Assembly: GCA_001599755.1 (NCBI GenBank)
Contig: BCHX01000003.1
Coordinates: 4,797,782-4,861,781, forward strand
DNA length: 64,000 nucleotides
Direction of reading: 5' to 3'
Origin: Gliomastix tumulicola
Lineage: Eukaryota > Ascomycota > Sordariomycetes > Hypocreales > Bionectriaceae
Position numbers and translations under genes: made by a program. This document shows positions 52,377 through 64,000 of the stretch, one piece after another. How positions within the stretch are numbered: the first letter of the stretch is position 1; each line of letters begins with the position of its first letter. The notes beneath the pieces were generated by a model that was not told the DNA's origin, searched no databases, and worked only from the letters and a program-made list of their open reading frames with translations.

Positions 52377-53577
52377 ACGTTGGAAACGAGTATTAATGCT
52401 CAGGCATATAATGGAGGCATTAACCCGGCCTACTGTACCAACGGTCGGGCGTAAATTTATCAAATTACAAAAAACCTCATGAAATTACATTTCCCGTGTC
52501 CCTGCATCCACTAACCCTGCAGGTTTCAATCTCATGAAATTACAGCAATGATACACGAAAGCGAAAACGTAGCCGAGCGCGAGGCTCCCTCTCTACTAGA
52601 CGATAGGCGGACCAACAAAAGTAGAAGAATCGCCCACTCCAACAGGAGTCAGTGCGCGTTTTGTGGGGCCTTTACAGGGAGTCACCGCCTGACTCACCGG
52701 CCGGAGCTGCGCTTCACATCTCAATATGTCTCTGGTAGCGGGCTGAGGCTCCCCCTATGGCAAATTCATGGGACTTTAGAGCTTGCTTTGGGATTTGTGA
52801 AGAGAGAGTCGCTTCGTTCTTCCTGACGTTAAGTTTGTGAGCGGTAATAAATCCTCATTGGCAGCAGTCAAATCATGGATATCGACTGTGGTGAGTACTG
52901 TCGGAGAACATTGGATTGACAGTGAGTGGTGAATCAAATCAAGCTAAAAACCCTGCACTACCACGCCTTTTGCCTAAGCCATTCAAATGCTGTATTATTT
53001 CTGATCTCCAGACCCGAGGATCATGTGAAAGTACCATAAGAAGCTGGAACTCATATGAAATAATTGAATTGAAAGCACCGCACCGAGTGACACTGGTTGG
53101 TATAGGGTAGTCTAGAGAAGCGCTATTTCAACGCTGACGATTGTCAGGCGACCTTGGCATTGAAGGAACCCTGGCAAAAGGTGAAGTAATTGTAGCAGCA
53201 CTTAGGCGAAAAGACAATTGTGATTTTGGGGTTAATCATAGGACAATAGCTGGCGTTGCGAGATGAGACCGGAGTCACTAGCATCTCACCTTGGTCTCGC
53301 ATCCCGTCACTTCGACGAGGAGGAACAACTTCCGATCTGATCAAGATTTTGTTTATATAGCGACTACTAAGAAGCAGCCATTAGCGACTGAATGTAAACG
53401 AGCGACTAGTCGAGAGAAGAAGTAGTAACAGAGGAAATGCCAGACCCCCCGATGCCAGCCACCAGCAGCATCCAGCGATCGAGTCTCCGAGCCGAAACAA
53501 GCCTCCAAGCTACCCTGAGCAGGATAAAAAAGCACGTGTCCGCGGCAAAAAACCCCTTATGCGTCTTCAGCATCACT
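52377..53577. other. Intergenic, about 1.2 kb
   Basis: No gene supported. The 14-mer CTCATGAAATTACA occurs directly repeated at 52476 and 52531. Confidence 0.5.
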
Positions 53578-54332
53578 CTAAAGCTTGGACACGAGGAAAT
53601 CAGCAGCCGCACTGGCATCGGAGCCGTAGCTCAGATGAGGCGCCAGGACGGCAGCAGCCAGGTTGCCGTCGCAGACGGTGTCGCGGATGAGCCCGCCGCA
53701 GAAGACCTTGTACTTGTCGCGGGGGAAGTTGGGGATCTGGCCGTTGTCGGCGCGCCACTGGGTGTCGCCGAAGCAGACAGCGGCGGCGATCTTGTTCTTG
53801 ATGCCGGAGTCGATGTCCTCGACGGCGCGGTGGACAACAGCGGCACCTTGGCTGTGATCAATCACATCATATTAGGGTATTTTTCTCTGATTGGCAAGAG
53901 ACTCGCAGGGGATGGATCTTACCTGTATCCAGAGACGACAATCTTCGCGTTGGGACACTTGGTGTTCGCGAGGCGGAGCATCGACTTCATCTCGTTCTCG
54001 GAAACGAGGTCGGTGCCGCCGGGCAGATAGTTGGTGGACAGGAGAGCGGCGTAGTTAACACCCTGGACCGTGAGGCTCCTGGATCCGAGACGGCGACCCA
54101 AGGCGCGGGCCAGATCAGGACCAATGATGGTGCCCATGTTGCCGACTTCAGTAGATCCGCGGGCAAAGATGAGGACGACGTCGCCGCACGTGGCACCAAG
54201 ACGAAGGCCTTCTTCCGAGGTCGACTGGCGAGCGACGAGGTCTAGGTCCGAGACGGCTTCCTCTCGCACAGCGACGGAGGCCGGGGCCGCGAGAGCGGCT
54301 GAGACGAGGGTGAGGACCGATAGGAACTTCAT
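53578..54332 (-). CDS. Cutinase (CE5)
   Basis: Two exons (53923-54332, 53578-53851) encode 227 residues. A signal peptide (MKFLSVLTLVSAALA) and a short propeptide precede the mature enzyme. The nucleophile elbow GYSQGAAV is rebuilt across the intron (Ser137), with the aspartate in CFGDTQ and the histidine in PHLSYG completing the triad. Paired cysteines (GATCGD, KCPNA, VCFGD, FCGG, VCDGN) fit the disulfides of fungal cutinases. It would be secreted to hydrolyse cutin esters of the plant cuticle. It lies 1 kb from the 3' end of the PKS gene on the same strand and is more likely a bystander than part of that cluster. Confidence 0.95.
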
Positions 54333-55347
54333 TTTGGATGTCGTGTTTTCTCAATAAGGGACAGATCTGATCAAAGAGGGTGGAGGATCGAGAAGCTGAG
54401 AGTGCTTGAGCTGGAGTCGATGCTTGTGTGTTCCGCCTGATCAAGTCGACGGGTAGACAGGATGATCTTATACTTTTCAGACGTCGTCTTCATGATGTCT
54501 CCTCTCCAATACGTCCAAAAGCTCTTTGGCCTTGCCAGCCCTGATTGGTTCTCATTTCGTTGCTTCCCTTCCGACGAAGCCAGACTGCACCCCGTCCCGT
54601 TTGTGGTAATTCTCGCGAACTTTACCTGATGCTCAAGTTTGGATATGACAGATAGGATGACCATCTTTTCGGATTAAGCCGATTTAGTCCAAGGGGCTTG
54701 CCGAGACCAACCTTGCCAGTTCAGCATCCATCAGGCATCGGTGTGTCAGGCTGCACGTCCTCACGTGGGTGTATACTAAAACAGCACAACTTGCGAACGC
54801 CTCGGGGCTAGATGCTCCGGTTTCTTGAAATTCTTGGACCAGATGGGGAATTATTCCTGGATTATCCGACGATGATTGGCACTGGGGTACAGATCTGAAA
54901 CTAAGCCAGCGCAGTTTGGTATGGACCTCGGCTCCCTCAAAATGCGGGGGATCCTTGTCATGCTTCCAGTTCTGCATTCGATGATGCTACTGGGCTGAAC
55001 TAAGAGAAGGATGAGCTGGACCTCGGCTTGTCTGTCAATATCTGACGGCTGATTGGCTAATGCTGTATGGTCTGGACCTTCGATAGGGCTGGAGATCCCT
55101 GTACCATTGTGTGCCGAGGCTCTCGCTGAATGCACCGTATTTGATATGTGTCAGATCCTCAAGATGCAGGTATAGTCATGGGAGCGTCTATGCATGTAGC
55201 AATGTATCTGCTTCAATATGATAGACTGTATCTGTGTTGAAGACTCATGGAGATAAGTTCGGGCCTCTACGCTATTTGCGGTGCTTCCACATCAGGCAGC
55301 AAAGTAAAAGCGATTCTAGCATGGATCTGGACCCCATCTGCAGCACC
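54333..55347. other. Intergenic, about 1 kb
   Basis: Cutinase promoter plus PKS 3' flank. No gene seen. Confidence 0.5.
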
Positions 55348-55486
55348 TTACTCAAATGTCTGAATCAGTTCCTTGACCAAGTCCGCGGCAACCTTGACAT
55401 GCTCGATGAACTCCTCCCCTCTACCATCACCATTGATGACGATGAGCCTCGCACTAGAGAAACCTGATGTTAGTATCAACCTGTAT

Positions 55487-55523
<37 letters not shown>

Positions 55524-58500
55524 GTGAGAACTTACGCATCTTCGGTCACCTCACACGACAGTCGCAGAGACGATTCCTCGTTCCAACAGGCACCCAGCTC
55601 CGGACAGCCACTGTCCGTGAAGGTGGTGAATCCCTTCCGCTGTCTGGTCTTCTTGAAGACGGGATCGGAGTACAAGGCAGGTTCCTCCTCCCCAGGCTCC
55701 ATCACCTCCCTCAACGCAATAACGTGTCGTGACCACCCGCGACCACGAGCGACCAGAGCGACCCATCGTGCGTGGGACTTGATAGCCGCGCTCAACAGTC
55801 GGGCCTTCTCCTTGGTGCTGACGCCGGTATCTTCCGCGGCGGCGCAGAAGGTAGCGACGTCGGGGGTCTGGACGTTGAACGTCTCGAGGCGGCCGAGATG
55901 GAACTGCGCCTGGCTGATGATGTCGAGGCAGCCTGGGCTGTAGCCGTAGTGGCGGCGCATGGCGAGCTGGAGGATCATCTGGAAGACGCTGCGAGGGGGA
56001 AGCCTGAGGCCTCGGAGGTACTTGACGCCGAAGCTCGTGTGGTCGTAGGCGTGCAGAGCCCAGGGCTGCACGTGGGCGATGTGCTGCTGGCGCAAGTCCT
56101 CCATCTGCGCCGTGAGCTCGGGTGTCGTCGGGAACGGGACGTAAGTGAAGGCGGACGAGGCGGCTTCCAGATCGGCAGATGAGATCTCGGTGGTGTGCTC
56201 CATGCTGTCTACAGTTGCTTCCGTGATGGCGCTCTGAAGGCCGTACACGGTTGTTCCGTCAATCATAGAGTGCTCGTACCACGTTGCAGACACGCCGTTA
56301 TCACAGACGATGAATGAGACCGTCTTGTCCAGCCAGCGGTTGGTGTTGTCATCTAACAAGAAGGCTGCACCGCGTTCGGTGGACGTCTCTGGCGCCCCAT
56401 CGTCGAAGCAAACCGCAAACAAAGATTTCTCTACAGTCGAAAAGAAATCTTCGTAGACAGGGCTCGTGGCAAGGAGACCGCCCCGAGTCTTCGCCCACAC
56501 GTCGCGGTTCGCGGTGGTGAAGACGCTGGCTAGGCTGATCTCATCTGGCGCTTGCGTGCGAATCAGGTGGAAGATAGCCTTCAGCTTGTCGTGAGAGATG
56601 ATCTGGCCGTCGTCTTCCCTGAGAGAGACTTTGTAAACGTGACCGTGGCGGAGCACCACGATGTACTCATTCCCTGGGTACCTGTCGACACGATCCTGGC
56701 CAACTCCAGGAGTCCGGTTTGTGTTGAACAGCCAGTACACTGACTCCATGCACAGAGGTTGGTCATTCTGATAGTCTCGCTTGACGGTACCATCATCCAA
56801 TGACAGCTTGTACCGATACGCAGCCAGTGAAACCAGAGCAGCCCGCTCGGCAGGTGACTGCGGTGTCTTGGCCAACTGATGCGTGCCGAAAAAGGTGTTG
56901 ACACGAGGGTGCAGGTCGCGGTTCTTCAACCAGAGAGCATTGTTGTGGATGTCACTCATCCAGTTCTCGACCTCGGGGTCGTCGGCTATTTTCTGAAGCC
57001 GTGCGTGTAGGCGTCGGCCGAGGCCTTTGGGCTTAAGAAGCTCAGCAACAGCCTCACGGGTCTTGACGAGCTCCTTCTCTGTCCCGAGACCTTCGGCCGA
57101 CTCCATGAAGACATCTAGTGTCGCATCGAGAGATTGGAGAGGGTATTTCTCAAGGACAATCCCGTCACCCTTGACGCCGTTCTCCTTGGATGCTCCGTTT
57201 GTGACATGGCCATTGGTTGCTGGCGCTTTGATGCTACCGTTGACACCATTTGTCTTGACGCCGTTCGTTTGGCCAGCCGTCTGGGTGACAAGTGCTGATC
57301 TGGACGTGACAAGCGAGGCAAAGGCACGAAGGTGGGCAGAGTCCATAATCTCACCCGTCTGCACTGGGGCCTGCAGCGTGTTGGTCACCCAGCTCTTGAC
57401 CTCGATGGCAATGAGGGAGTCAAGGCCCAAGTCTGTCAGCGGGGCATCCAGCCGTAGGTCAGAGGAGCTCACTGTCGTCAGAGAAGAGATTCTCTCGGAA
57501 ATGGCACTAAGGATGAGCTCCTCAGCCTCCTCTGCCGACGCTGCCTGCTTGATCAGCTCATCAAGGCTGCGCTCCTGCGTCTGTGCCGCCTCAAGCCCGG
57601 CCGTCTGGGAGCTCGAACAGGCAGTCTCAAGAAGCGGGGGAATCGGTGATCCCGCATCGACTTGGTCGAGGAGATACTGAGGACTTAACCCGAGACCAAT
57701 CTGGTTGGCTCCATCCCGGACAGGACGGCCGCTGATGGCATAATCGACCAGACCGAGAACATCCTGGATGGAGACATCCTCGATTCCCTCCCGGGCAAGA
57801 CGCGCAATGCGCTGCTCGCTAGTCCACTCCGTCTCCCTGATCATGGGCAGATCAAGTGCGACAAACTTGTTCTTGGCAGGGCCGGCGGAAGCCTGCGCGA
57901 GGGCAAACATGTCCTGGTAGGCGTTGGCAGCGGCGTAGTTGGCCTGAGCTGCGCAGCCGACGACGCCGGAGAGCGAAGAGAGCATGACGAAGAAGTCGAG
58001 GTCGTCGCTGGCGAAGGCGTAGCTCAGGTTCTTGGTTCCCTTGTACTTGGGCCCGATGGCGCCTCGGAGGTCGTCCAGTGTCATTTGCGTGAGTGTGCGA
58101 TCCTGGTCAGTGTGTGTCAGTCATTTTCAAGAGAGAAGGACGGAAAAAGAAAACGGAGAGGGAGACACATACTGCAACGAACATTGCTCCGTGAATGACG
58201 CCGGCGACGGGCGGCAAGCTGCCACGAACCTGAGAAGCTGCTTGCAGGACATCAACAGCATCACTGACGTCGCATCCTATCAGCTTCACCACTGTGTCTT
58301 CACCCTCAGCCAGCTCCTTCTCCAAGGCTACTCGAGCAGCAGCACTGAGTCGCCGTCGGGAGATGATAGCGATGTGGCGGGCGCCGTGCCCTTGCAAGTG
58401 CTTGACGACGTGTCTGCCAACATTTCCTAAGCCGCCCACGACAACGTACGTCTTGTCGGGTCGGAGGCGCAGCTTGGGAGCCCTGGCTAGCACTTTGGTG

Positions 58501-61500
58501 GAATCGTCCGCAGTGAGTACCACCCTGTTGTTATTGGCAATATCTTGGATGAGCGCAAAGGCTCCTTGGATGTCCTCAATGGGCACCGTGGTAATAGGAG
58601 GTAGCGAGTAGTGACCAGCAGCGAAGTAGTAGAAGACCTTGTGTAGGAGCTCCTGGAGGTACTGAGGCTGGGCATCCGCAAGCACAAACAGATCCACGGC
58701 GATGAACCGAACACCTCGGTCGAAGACGCTCATATCGAGCTTGGAGCGCTTGTAGATCTCGTGCTTGGGGAACTCGAGGAACGTCCCGAGCTTGGCGATG
58801 CACTCCCACGAAGCCTTGGCACCGTGGCCCGTCAGCGTGTTGACGACAACATCGGCTCCCTTTCCGCCAGTCAGACGCAGCACGCCCGCCGAGAAGTCGG
58901 TGGTCTTGTAGCTGAAGATGTGGCTTTCGGGGATGCCGTAGTCTCGGATGAGAATGTCACGCTTTGTCGCGTTGGCCACGGTGCAGATGACAGTCGCACC
59001 GATGTGCTGCGCCAGGACGATGACCGCTTTTCCGAGGTATTGCGTGGCGGTGTTGACAAGGACGGTTTGACCACGCTTCAGGCCAGCGAGTTCGACGAGG
59101 CCGTAGTAAGCAGCTACAAACGGGATCGGAATGGACGCCGCTTCGGAGAAGGACATGGAGTCGGGGATCTTGTGCACGAAGTGTCCGCTGGTGATGGCCT
59201 TGCTGGCAAACGGCGTCCCTGTGAAGACGGCAACCCGATCACCAGCCTTGTACTGAGAGGTCATGTTTGCGCCGACGCGGGTGATGACGCCCGATCCCTC
59301 GCCGATCATCTTCTCCGAGGACCGCCACTGGGACAGAGCAACACCGACGTCTTTGAAGCTCAGACCCCATGCGTAGGACTTGACCTCCACCTCGTCCGGC
59401 TCAAGCTCTCTAACTTCGTCGTCAATAAAGGTGAGCGTGTTGATTCTGCCGGGCTTCTCCACATGAATCTTCAGCGCTCGATCTGGCTGATGGAAAAGTG
59501 TTTCTTCCAGGACTGGCTCCTCCGGGTAGGGCAGAAGAGCCCTCGCCACCTTGCGATCGGGGACATATCGTGGAATGTGCACCTTGCCGTGGCGGTACAT
59601 CACATCCAGTTCAACGGACTCACCACCAGCGATCTTCGCCTCAGTGGTGCCGAGGAACGTGGCCAGGAGGGCTAGAATGTCATCCTTGTGGCCTTCCAAG
59701 CTGTCCTGGACATCGATAGTGAAGAAGTGCAGATTCTTGTTTTCTCTGCGTGCTGTCCGCGCAAGGCCACTGACCAGGGCACCTTCGGGCACGATCTCCT
59801 CATCTCCGTCCGCAAAGGTGACCCAGTAGAGCTTAGAGCCCTTGGCTACTATGTCCACGAGATGAGCCCACTGCTCTGGGGACGCGTGATCGAATAGGAG
59901 ATGGCGTGCCGAGTCTAGGACGACATAGATCTCATCCGTATTGACGGTAGTCTCCGACCACAGACGAGGTGTCGCATTAAACCCTTGGGCCGCTAAAGAT
60001 GCGGCGAGCTCGCTAACAAATGAAGCATCCTGGGCCCCTTCTGAAAGTCCGCTGAGTATCTTGACGGGAGACAGAGCAGCGTGGACACCGTTGCCGTTCA
60101 CGGCCGAGACGGGGAGAGCAGTCGCTTGGATCAACGCGGCCTGACGTGCTGGCTCCGGGAAATCGTGAACGCCGAGCTGGACGTCAGAGAACCCCGAGGC
60201 TTGGAGAACTTGACCCCATTGAGGGATAGACTGCAGCGGCGTAGTCTCTCTGCCCTCGCCCACACCGAGCCACCATCCAGCGAGCAAGCCGAACGTCATG
60301 TTGTGGTACGGAGTTTCCTTGACCAGTTCCACGTAGGCCAGGGAACCACCTGGTTTCAGCAGCTTGTGGACATTGCTAAGTGAGGTCTTGAGAGACTTGG
60401 TAGCATGAATGACGTTTGAGGCCACCACGAGATCGTACGCATATGTCTCGAATCCCTGCTCACCGGGATCCTTCTCGAGATCCAGCGTGCGGAATGAGAG
60501 CATGTGCGCCCAGTCTGCGAGCGCGCCGGTCTTGACTGGCTCGAAGAAGCCCGCAGAGATATCGGTGAACATGTACTCGGAGCAGAACGGCTGCTGGTTG
60601 GGACTGGTGGATTGGAACATGTGCAGCGTGGCACCGCCAGTCCCGCCACCAATCTCCAGGATCCTCAGCTTCTTGTTCTGGAAGGTGAGTCTCCTGACAT
60701 ACTCGGCCAAGTAGTGGTTCGCACGTCTGGACTCGTCCTCGTGGTAGATCTGATACAGGAGGTTGTCCTGGAGGAACAGAGAAAGTGCGTCCGTCTCGCC
60801 GGTGAGAATGGAGGTCAGCTGGGAACCGAGCCGGGTCACAAGCAGACCTTCCACGCTGAATTTCTCAATCCCGGCAGCAACTTCCTGCAAGTCTGTTGGA
60901 GCTCCATTGAGAAGGTCGTGGCAGTCTTGCGATTGGACGAAGCTGGTCATCCATTTGAAAAGCTGAGCGCGGTGGTCGTTCACGACTGTGAGGCCCTTTG
61001 CCTGGATCTCGCTGGTGCTCGTATCGATGTAGCGAGCGCAGGCAGCATACAGTGCCTTGACCTTGTCTGCCTGAGTAAGGCCAATCTCGTCGCACTGCAT
61101 CGGCGTCACGATGGACTCCAGGTCGTCTGAAGTGATGGACTTGGCGTCCAGGCCCCATTCCATCTTGAAGATGTTCTGGTGGCTGTCGCCTTCCTGGTTC
61201 ACGGTGGCCCCGACCTGGCGGAACTCTCCATTCGAAACGCTGAGCACTGGAACGTGCTCGCCGTTCTGGCCCTTTTGGAAGGCCACGACGTCGAATCCAG
61301 TAGAGTGATCGAAGGTGTCCTTCAGATCCGCTACAGCAACTAGCTCGTCACCCGGCCGAGTTGTAATGTCAGCAGAGATGATGACTTCCGAGTAGAAGAT
61401 GGGCATAGTAGAGCCCGGCTTGGCCTTCTGCTGGAAGTGATGGGCAGACACATGCATCAGCGCATCAAACAGCGCGGGATGGATGACATGGGGCTGCATA

Positions 61501-63971
61501 AAGCGACCCGGCATAATCGAGGCGATGTCTGGGACGACGGCATTGCTTAGCGACTGGGAGTCAGACAGGGAGGCGCTCTGCACTGTGGTGAATGTCGCCC
61601 CAAACTGATTGCCCTTGGACGCCATATCAGCATACAACGCGTCGTGCGTGATGAGCTGGGAGCACGAGTCCCTTGCCCGCTGGAGAGTTGCCAGCTGCGA
61701 CTCCCGGCGAAGGATGGCTTCTCTATTGGGTGCAACTTCATCCTCGCCGCGGGGCTTGAGAATGCTGGAGATGACGCCGGTGCAGTTCTCCTGCCAGCTG
61801 CCGCCATGCTCGGGGATGGAAGAGACGGAGAACTCGTACGTATCACCGATGGGGAGGCGCTTCAAGTTCAAGACGACCTCGACTCTGCTCGAGTCGCCAG
61901 TGTCCTTGGGCAATGAGAGTGCTTTCTTGAAAGACACGTCCCTCAGGCGATACCCCTCTGTGACAACATCATCTTCTTTGCGGTCATCGTCCAACTGCTT
62001 AAGGGCCTCAATGGCCATGGCGATGTAGCCCGGTCCAGGAAAGACGACAAAGCCGTCAACTGCATGATGCTTCAACCAGGGCAGGCTTTCCGTTCCAAGG
62101 AACATGCGCCAGCTTGGGTGTCCGTCAGGCGAGGTGAGCACTCTCGACCCGAGGAGATCATGATGGGGATGCTTCCGGTATCGGTACTCGCGGCTCACAC
62201 GGGACTCGACCCAGTGAGGCGTCGTGTGATCCCAGTGATACGGAGGCAGGTCCCTGACGACTGTAGGCGGCGTCGAGGCCCCCAACGCGAGTGAAGCCAA
62301 TATGCCAATATCAAGGTCGCTGCCGGTCTTGAATAGCGACACGCCAGTCTCCATCAATGCCTTTCGGTCATTCTCACCTCGGGACAGGGTAGGAATATAA
62401 TTGTACGACAGCGACCCCTGCTCTTGGAGCGATGCTAATGACTGCCGAAGCGGACCAGCCAACGCCTTATGAGGGCCGAGCTCGATGAAGTTGACTGGCG
62501 CTCGGGCTTGACCAAGCTCCCTACCCAGCAGCTCCAGGGCGCTGGAGAAGCGCACTTGCGAGACAAGATTGTCCACCCAGTACTCTGGGCCGAAGCCGCC
62601 GCTCTTCTCCTTCCCGGTGACGGTTGAGAAGAAGCGGACGCTGTCGGAGCAGTAGTTCGACTTCAGGCCTTGAAGGCGCTGGAGATATTCGTCTCCCACA
62701 AGCTGCATGTGGTGAGAGTGGTAGGCGGTGTCCACCTTGAGAGCACGAGCGAACGTCGCATTGGCATCCAACGCCTGCTTCAGCTCCTCTATCGCAGGCG
62801 CATCACCAGAGATGGTGGTGCTCGAAGGACTGTTGACGCAGGCGACAACCACCTTGGACGTTTTGAGCTTGCTGATGTACTCAGAAACCTCGCGCTCGCC
62901 CAGGCCGACAGCCAGCATGGCGCCGGGCTGTGAAGCCACCTTCTTCGAGGCCTCGGAAAGGAACGATCGATGGTACGATGCTGCCATGGCAGTCTCCTGG
63001 TTGATGGCACCGGCGGCGTAGGCAGCGGCAATCTCACCACTGGAGTGCCCGATGACTGCTCCAGGGCGCACGCCGAAGCTCGCCAGGAAGTCGACGAGCG
63101 CGATCTGGATGGCGGTGCTCGCGGGCTGAGCCAGCTTGCTGTCGTTGAGCCGAGTGGACTTGGCATCGCGGGATAATTCCTCGAAGACGCTCCAAGTGGC
63201 TCCGAGATCTTGGAGGATCTTGTCTGAGCGCTGGATGGAGCGAGCAAACTCCGTCTCGGTAGACAGCAGATGGTATCCCATCTGTGCCCACTGCGCACCC
63301 TGGCCGGTGAAGACGAAGACGTTGACAGGCTGGCTTGACGTCTTCTCCGGTGCGGCATCTTTGCTCCTCAGACCAGCAATCAGGGCCGGCAGGTCGTCGG
63401 CGAGGACCGAGGACCGCCATGGTAGATGGGATCGACGGCTTGTGAGTGTGTAGGACAGATCATCAATGCTGACGTCTGGACGGCTCTCCAGATGGCGCGC
63501 CAGATTCTGCAGGCCGTGCTTGAGAGAGTACTCGGATCTGGCGGAGAGAGTGAACAGGCGAGGGATTTGGGGAGGAGAAGCGCCGTCGCTCGTGCCATTT
63601 GCTGTACCATTGACGGCAATCGATTCTGGGGGCGCGGAAACGGCGTTACCATCCACTAGAAGGTGACCGTTGCCGTTGGCGTGACCGTTGACATGACCGT
63701 TTGTGTCGCCGTTTGCATGACGGTTGGAATGGCCGTTAGCATAGCCATTTGTGTGGCCATTGGCATGACCATTGACGCCGTTTTCATGTCCATTGGAGTG
63801 GCCATTGGTCACATTACTGCTATGTCCGTTGGCATCTTCCAAGGTGTTCGTCTTGAGACCATCGGGAGACTCAAGTACCACGAACGCGTTGGTACCCCCA
63901 GACCCAAAGCTGTTCACGATGGCCTTCCTGGTCGACTTCGTAGCCGGCCACGGCGTCAACTCCTTGGGAAT
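55348..63971 (-). CDS. Highly reducing polyketide synthase with C-terminal carnitine acyltransferase domain (5' partial)
   Basis: Three exons are in the window: 58173-63971, 55536-58102 and 55348-55453. The first begins after an acceptor (TTGCAG) whose intron runs off the right edge. Order of domains: end of KS (SFGSGGTNAFVV), an NGH-rich linker, MAT (GHSSGE, about 63033-63050), DH (HHAVDGFVVFP, then HPALFDAL), cMT (LEIGGGTGG, about 60650), ER (about 59480-58600), KR (GGLGNVG; SSLSG and NYAAANAY), ACP (LGLDSL, about 57420), then a choline/carnitine acyltransferase domain with the catalytic histidine in YEHSMIDGTT. A type I iterative enzyme in the cytosol making a reduced, C-methylated chain. 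In the known Trichoderma PKS with this tail, the acyltransferase domain releases the product reversibly onto a polyol. The ER lacks its glycine-rich NADPH loop (NTATQYLG in place of GGVG), so it is probably inactive. Most of the KS is outside the window. Confidence 0.93.
55490..55519 (+). repeat. (GA)n microsatellite in PKS intron
   Basis: About 15 GA units lie in the 82-nt last intron of the PKS gene (55454-55535), forming a CT run between donor and TACTAAC branch site on the coding strand. Confidence 0.95.
63664..63831 (-). repeat. NGH-repeat minisatellite inside PKS
   Basis: Imperfect tandem units encode Asn-Gly-His-x over about 55 residues between the KS and MAT domains of the PKS (for example NGHANGHTNGYANGH). 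The unit is about 12 nt and many copies differ by one base. Linker expansion, in frame throughout. Confidence 0.9.
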
Positions 63972-64000
63972 CTGCAATCTCACGAGTCATTACGGGCTTA

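Noticed and set aside
53578..54332. Cutinase as member of the PKS cluster
   Set aside because: It is a standard secreted plant cuticle esterase 1 kb away with its own promoter; adjacency alone is not evidence.
1..64000. CRISPR arrays, bacterial operons, riboswitches
   Set aside because: No regularly spaced repeats of that kind were seen, and introns and gene content show eukaryotic nuclear DNA.

Overview
The window is nuclear DNA of a filamentous ascomycete (Pezizomycotina, probably a plant-associated Sordariomycete). Evidence: short introns of about 48-124 nt with GT...CTRAC...AG signals, Zn2Cys6 regulators, F-box paralogues, a CBM1-linked glucuronoyl esterase, a cutinase and a highly reducing polyketide synthase. 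Gene models below were spliced by eye; nearly all close in frame from ATG to stop. A single ambiguous base (N, 19854) lies in a homopolymer inside an intron.

Left part (1-9.5 kb). Two convergent genes carry near-matching pairs of short HET-s-type amyloid motifs. The minus-strand gene (1083-1969) has a HeLo-like helical N-terminus followed by the motif pair; the plus-strand gene (270-828, 5' end uncertain) carries the same motif pair without a recognisable effector or NACHT domain. This is the best candidate for an undescribed system: a regulated-cell-death amyloid signalling pair. Next come two paralogous F-box genes flanking a complete cytochrome P450.

Middle (10-42 kb). An arylsulfotransferase-family protein, a secreted CBM1-CE15 esterase with a candidate XlnR-type promoter site, a nearly 4-kb gene-free stretch, an MFS drug/H+ antiporter tail-to-tail with an SDR, a 12-exon secreted subtilase convergent with a Zn2Cys6 regulator, an Ala/Lys-rich unknown protein, a D-2-hydroxyacid dehydrogenase divergent from an anion:cation symporter, a PQ-loop vacuolar transporter, an unknown three-exon gene, a malate/TDT-type transporter, and a butanediol-dehydrogenase-like enzyme.

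Right part (42-64 kb). After a 2.9-kb gene-free stretch, a Zn2Cys6 regulator whose zinc cluster is reconstituted through a 3-nt microexon is divergent from a kelch protein. Then come a cellular reverse-transcriptase-related gene (rvt type) divergent from an isochorismatase-fold hydrolase, a cutinase, and the 3' nine-tenths of an HR-PKS (KS end-MAT-DH-cMT-ER-KR-ACP) ending in a carnitine acyltransferase domain, with a degraded ER cofactor motif. The PKS KS domain and any further cluster genes lie beyond the right edge; none of the genes to its left is a clear tailoring partner.
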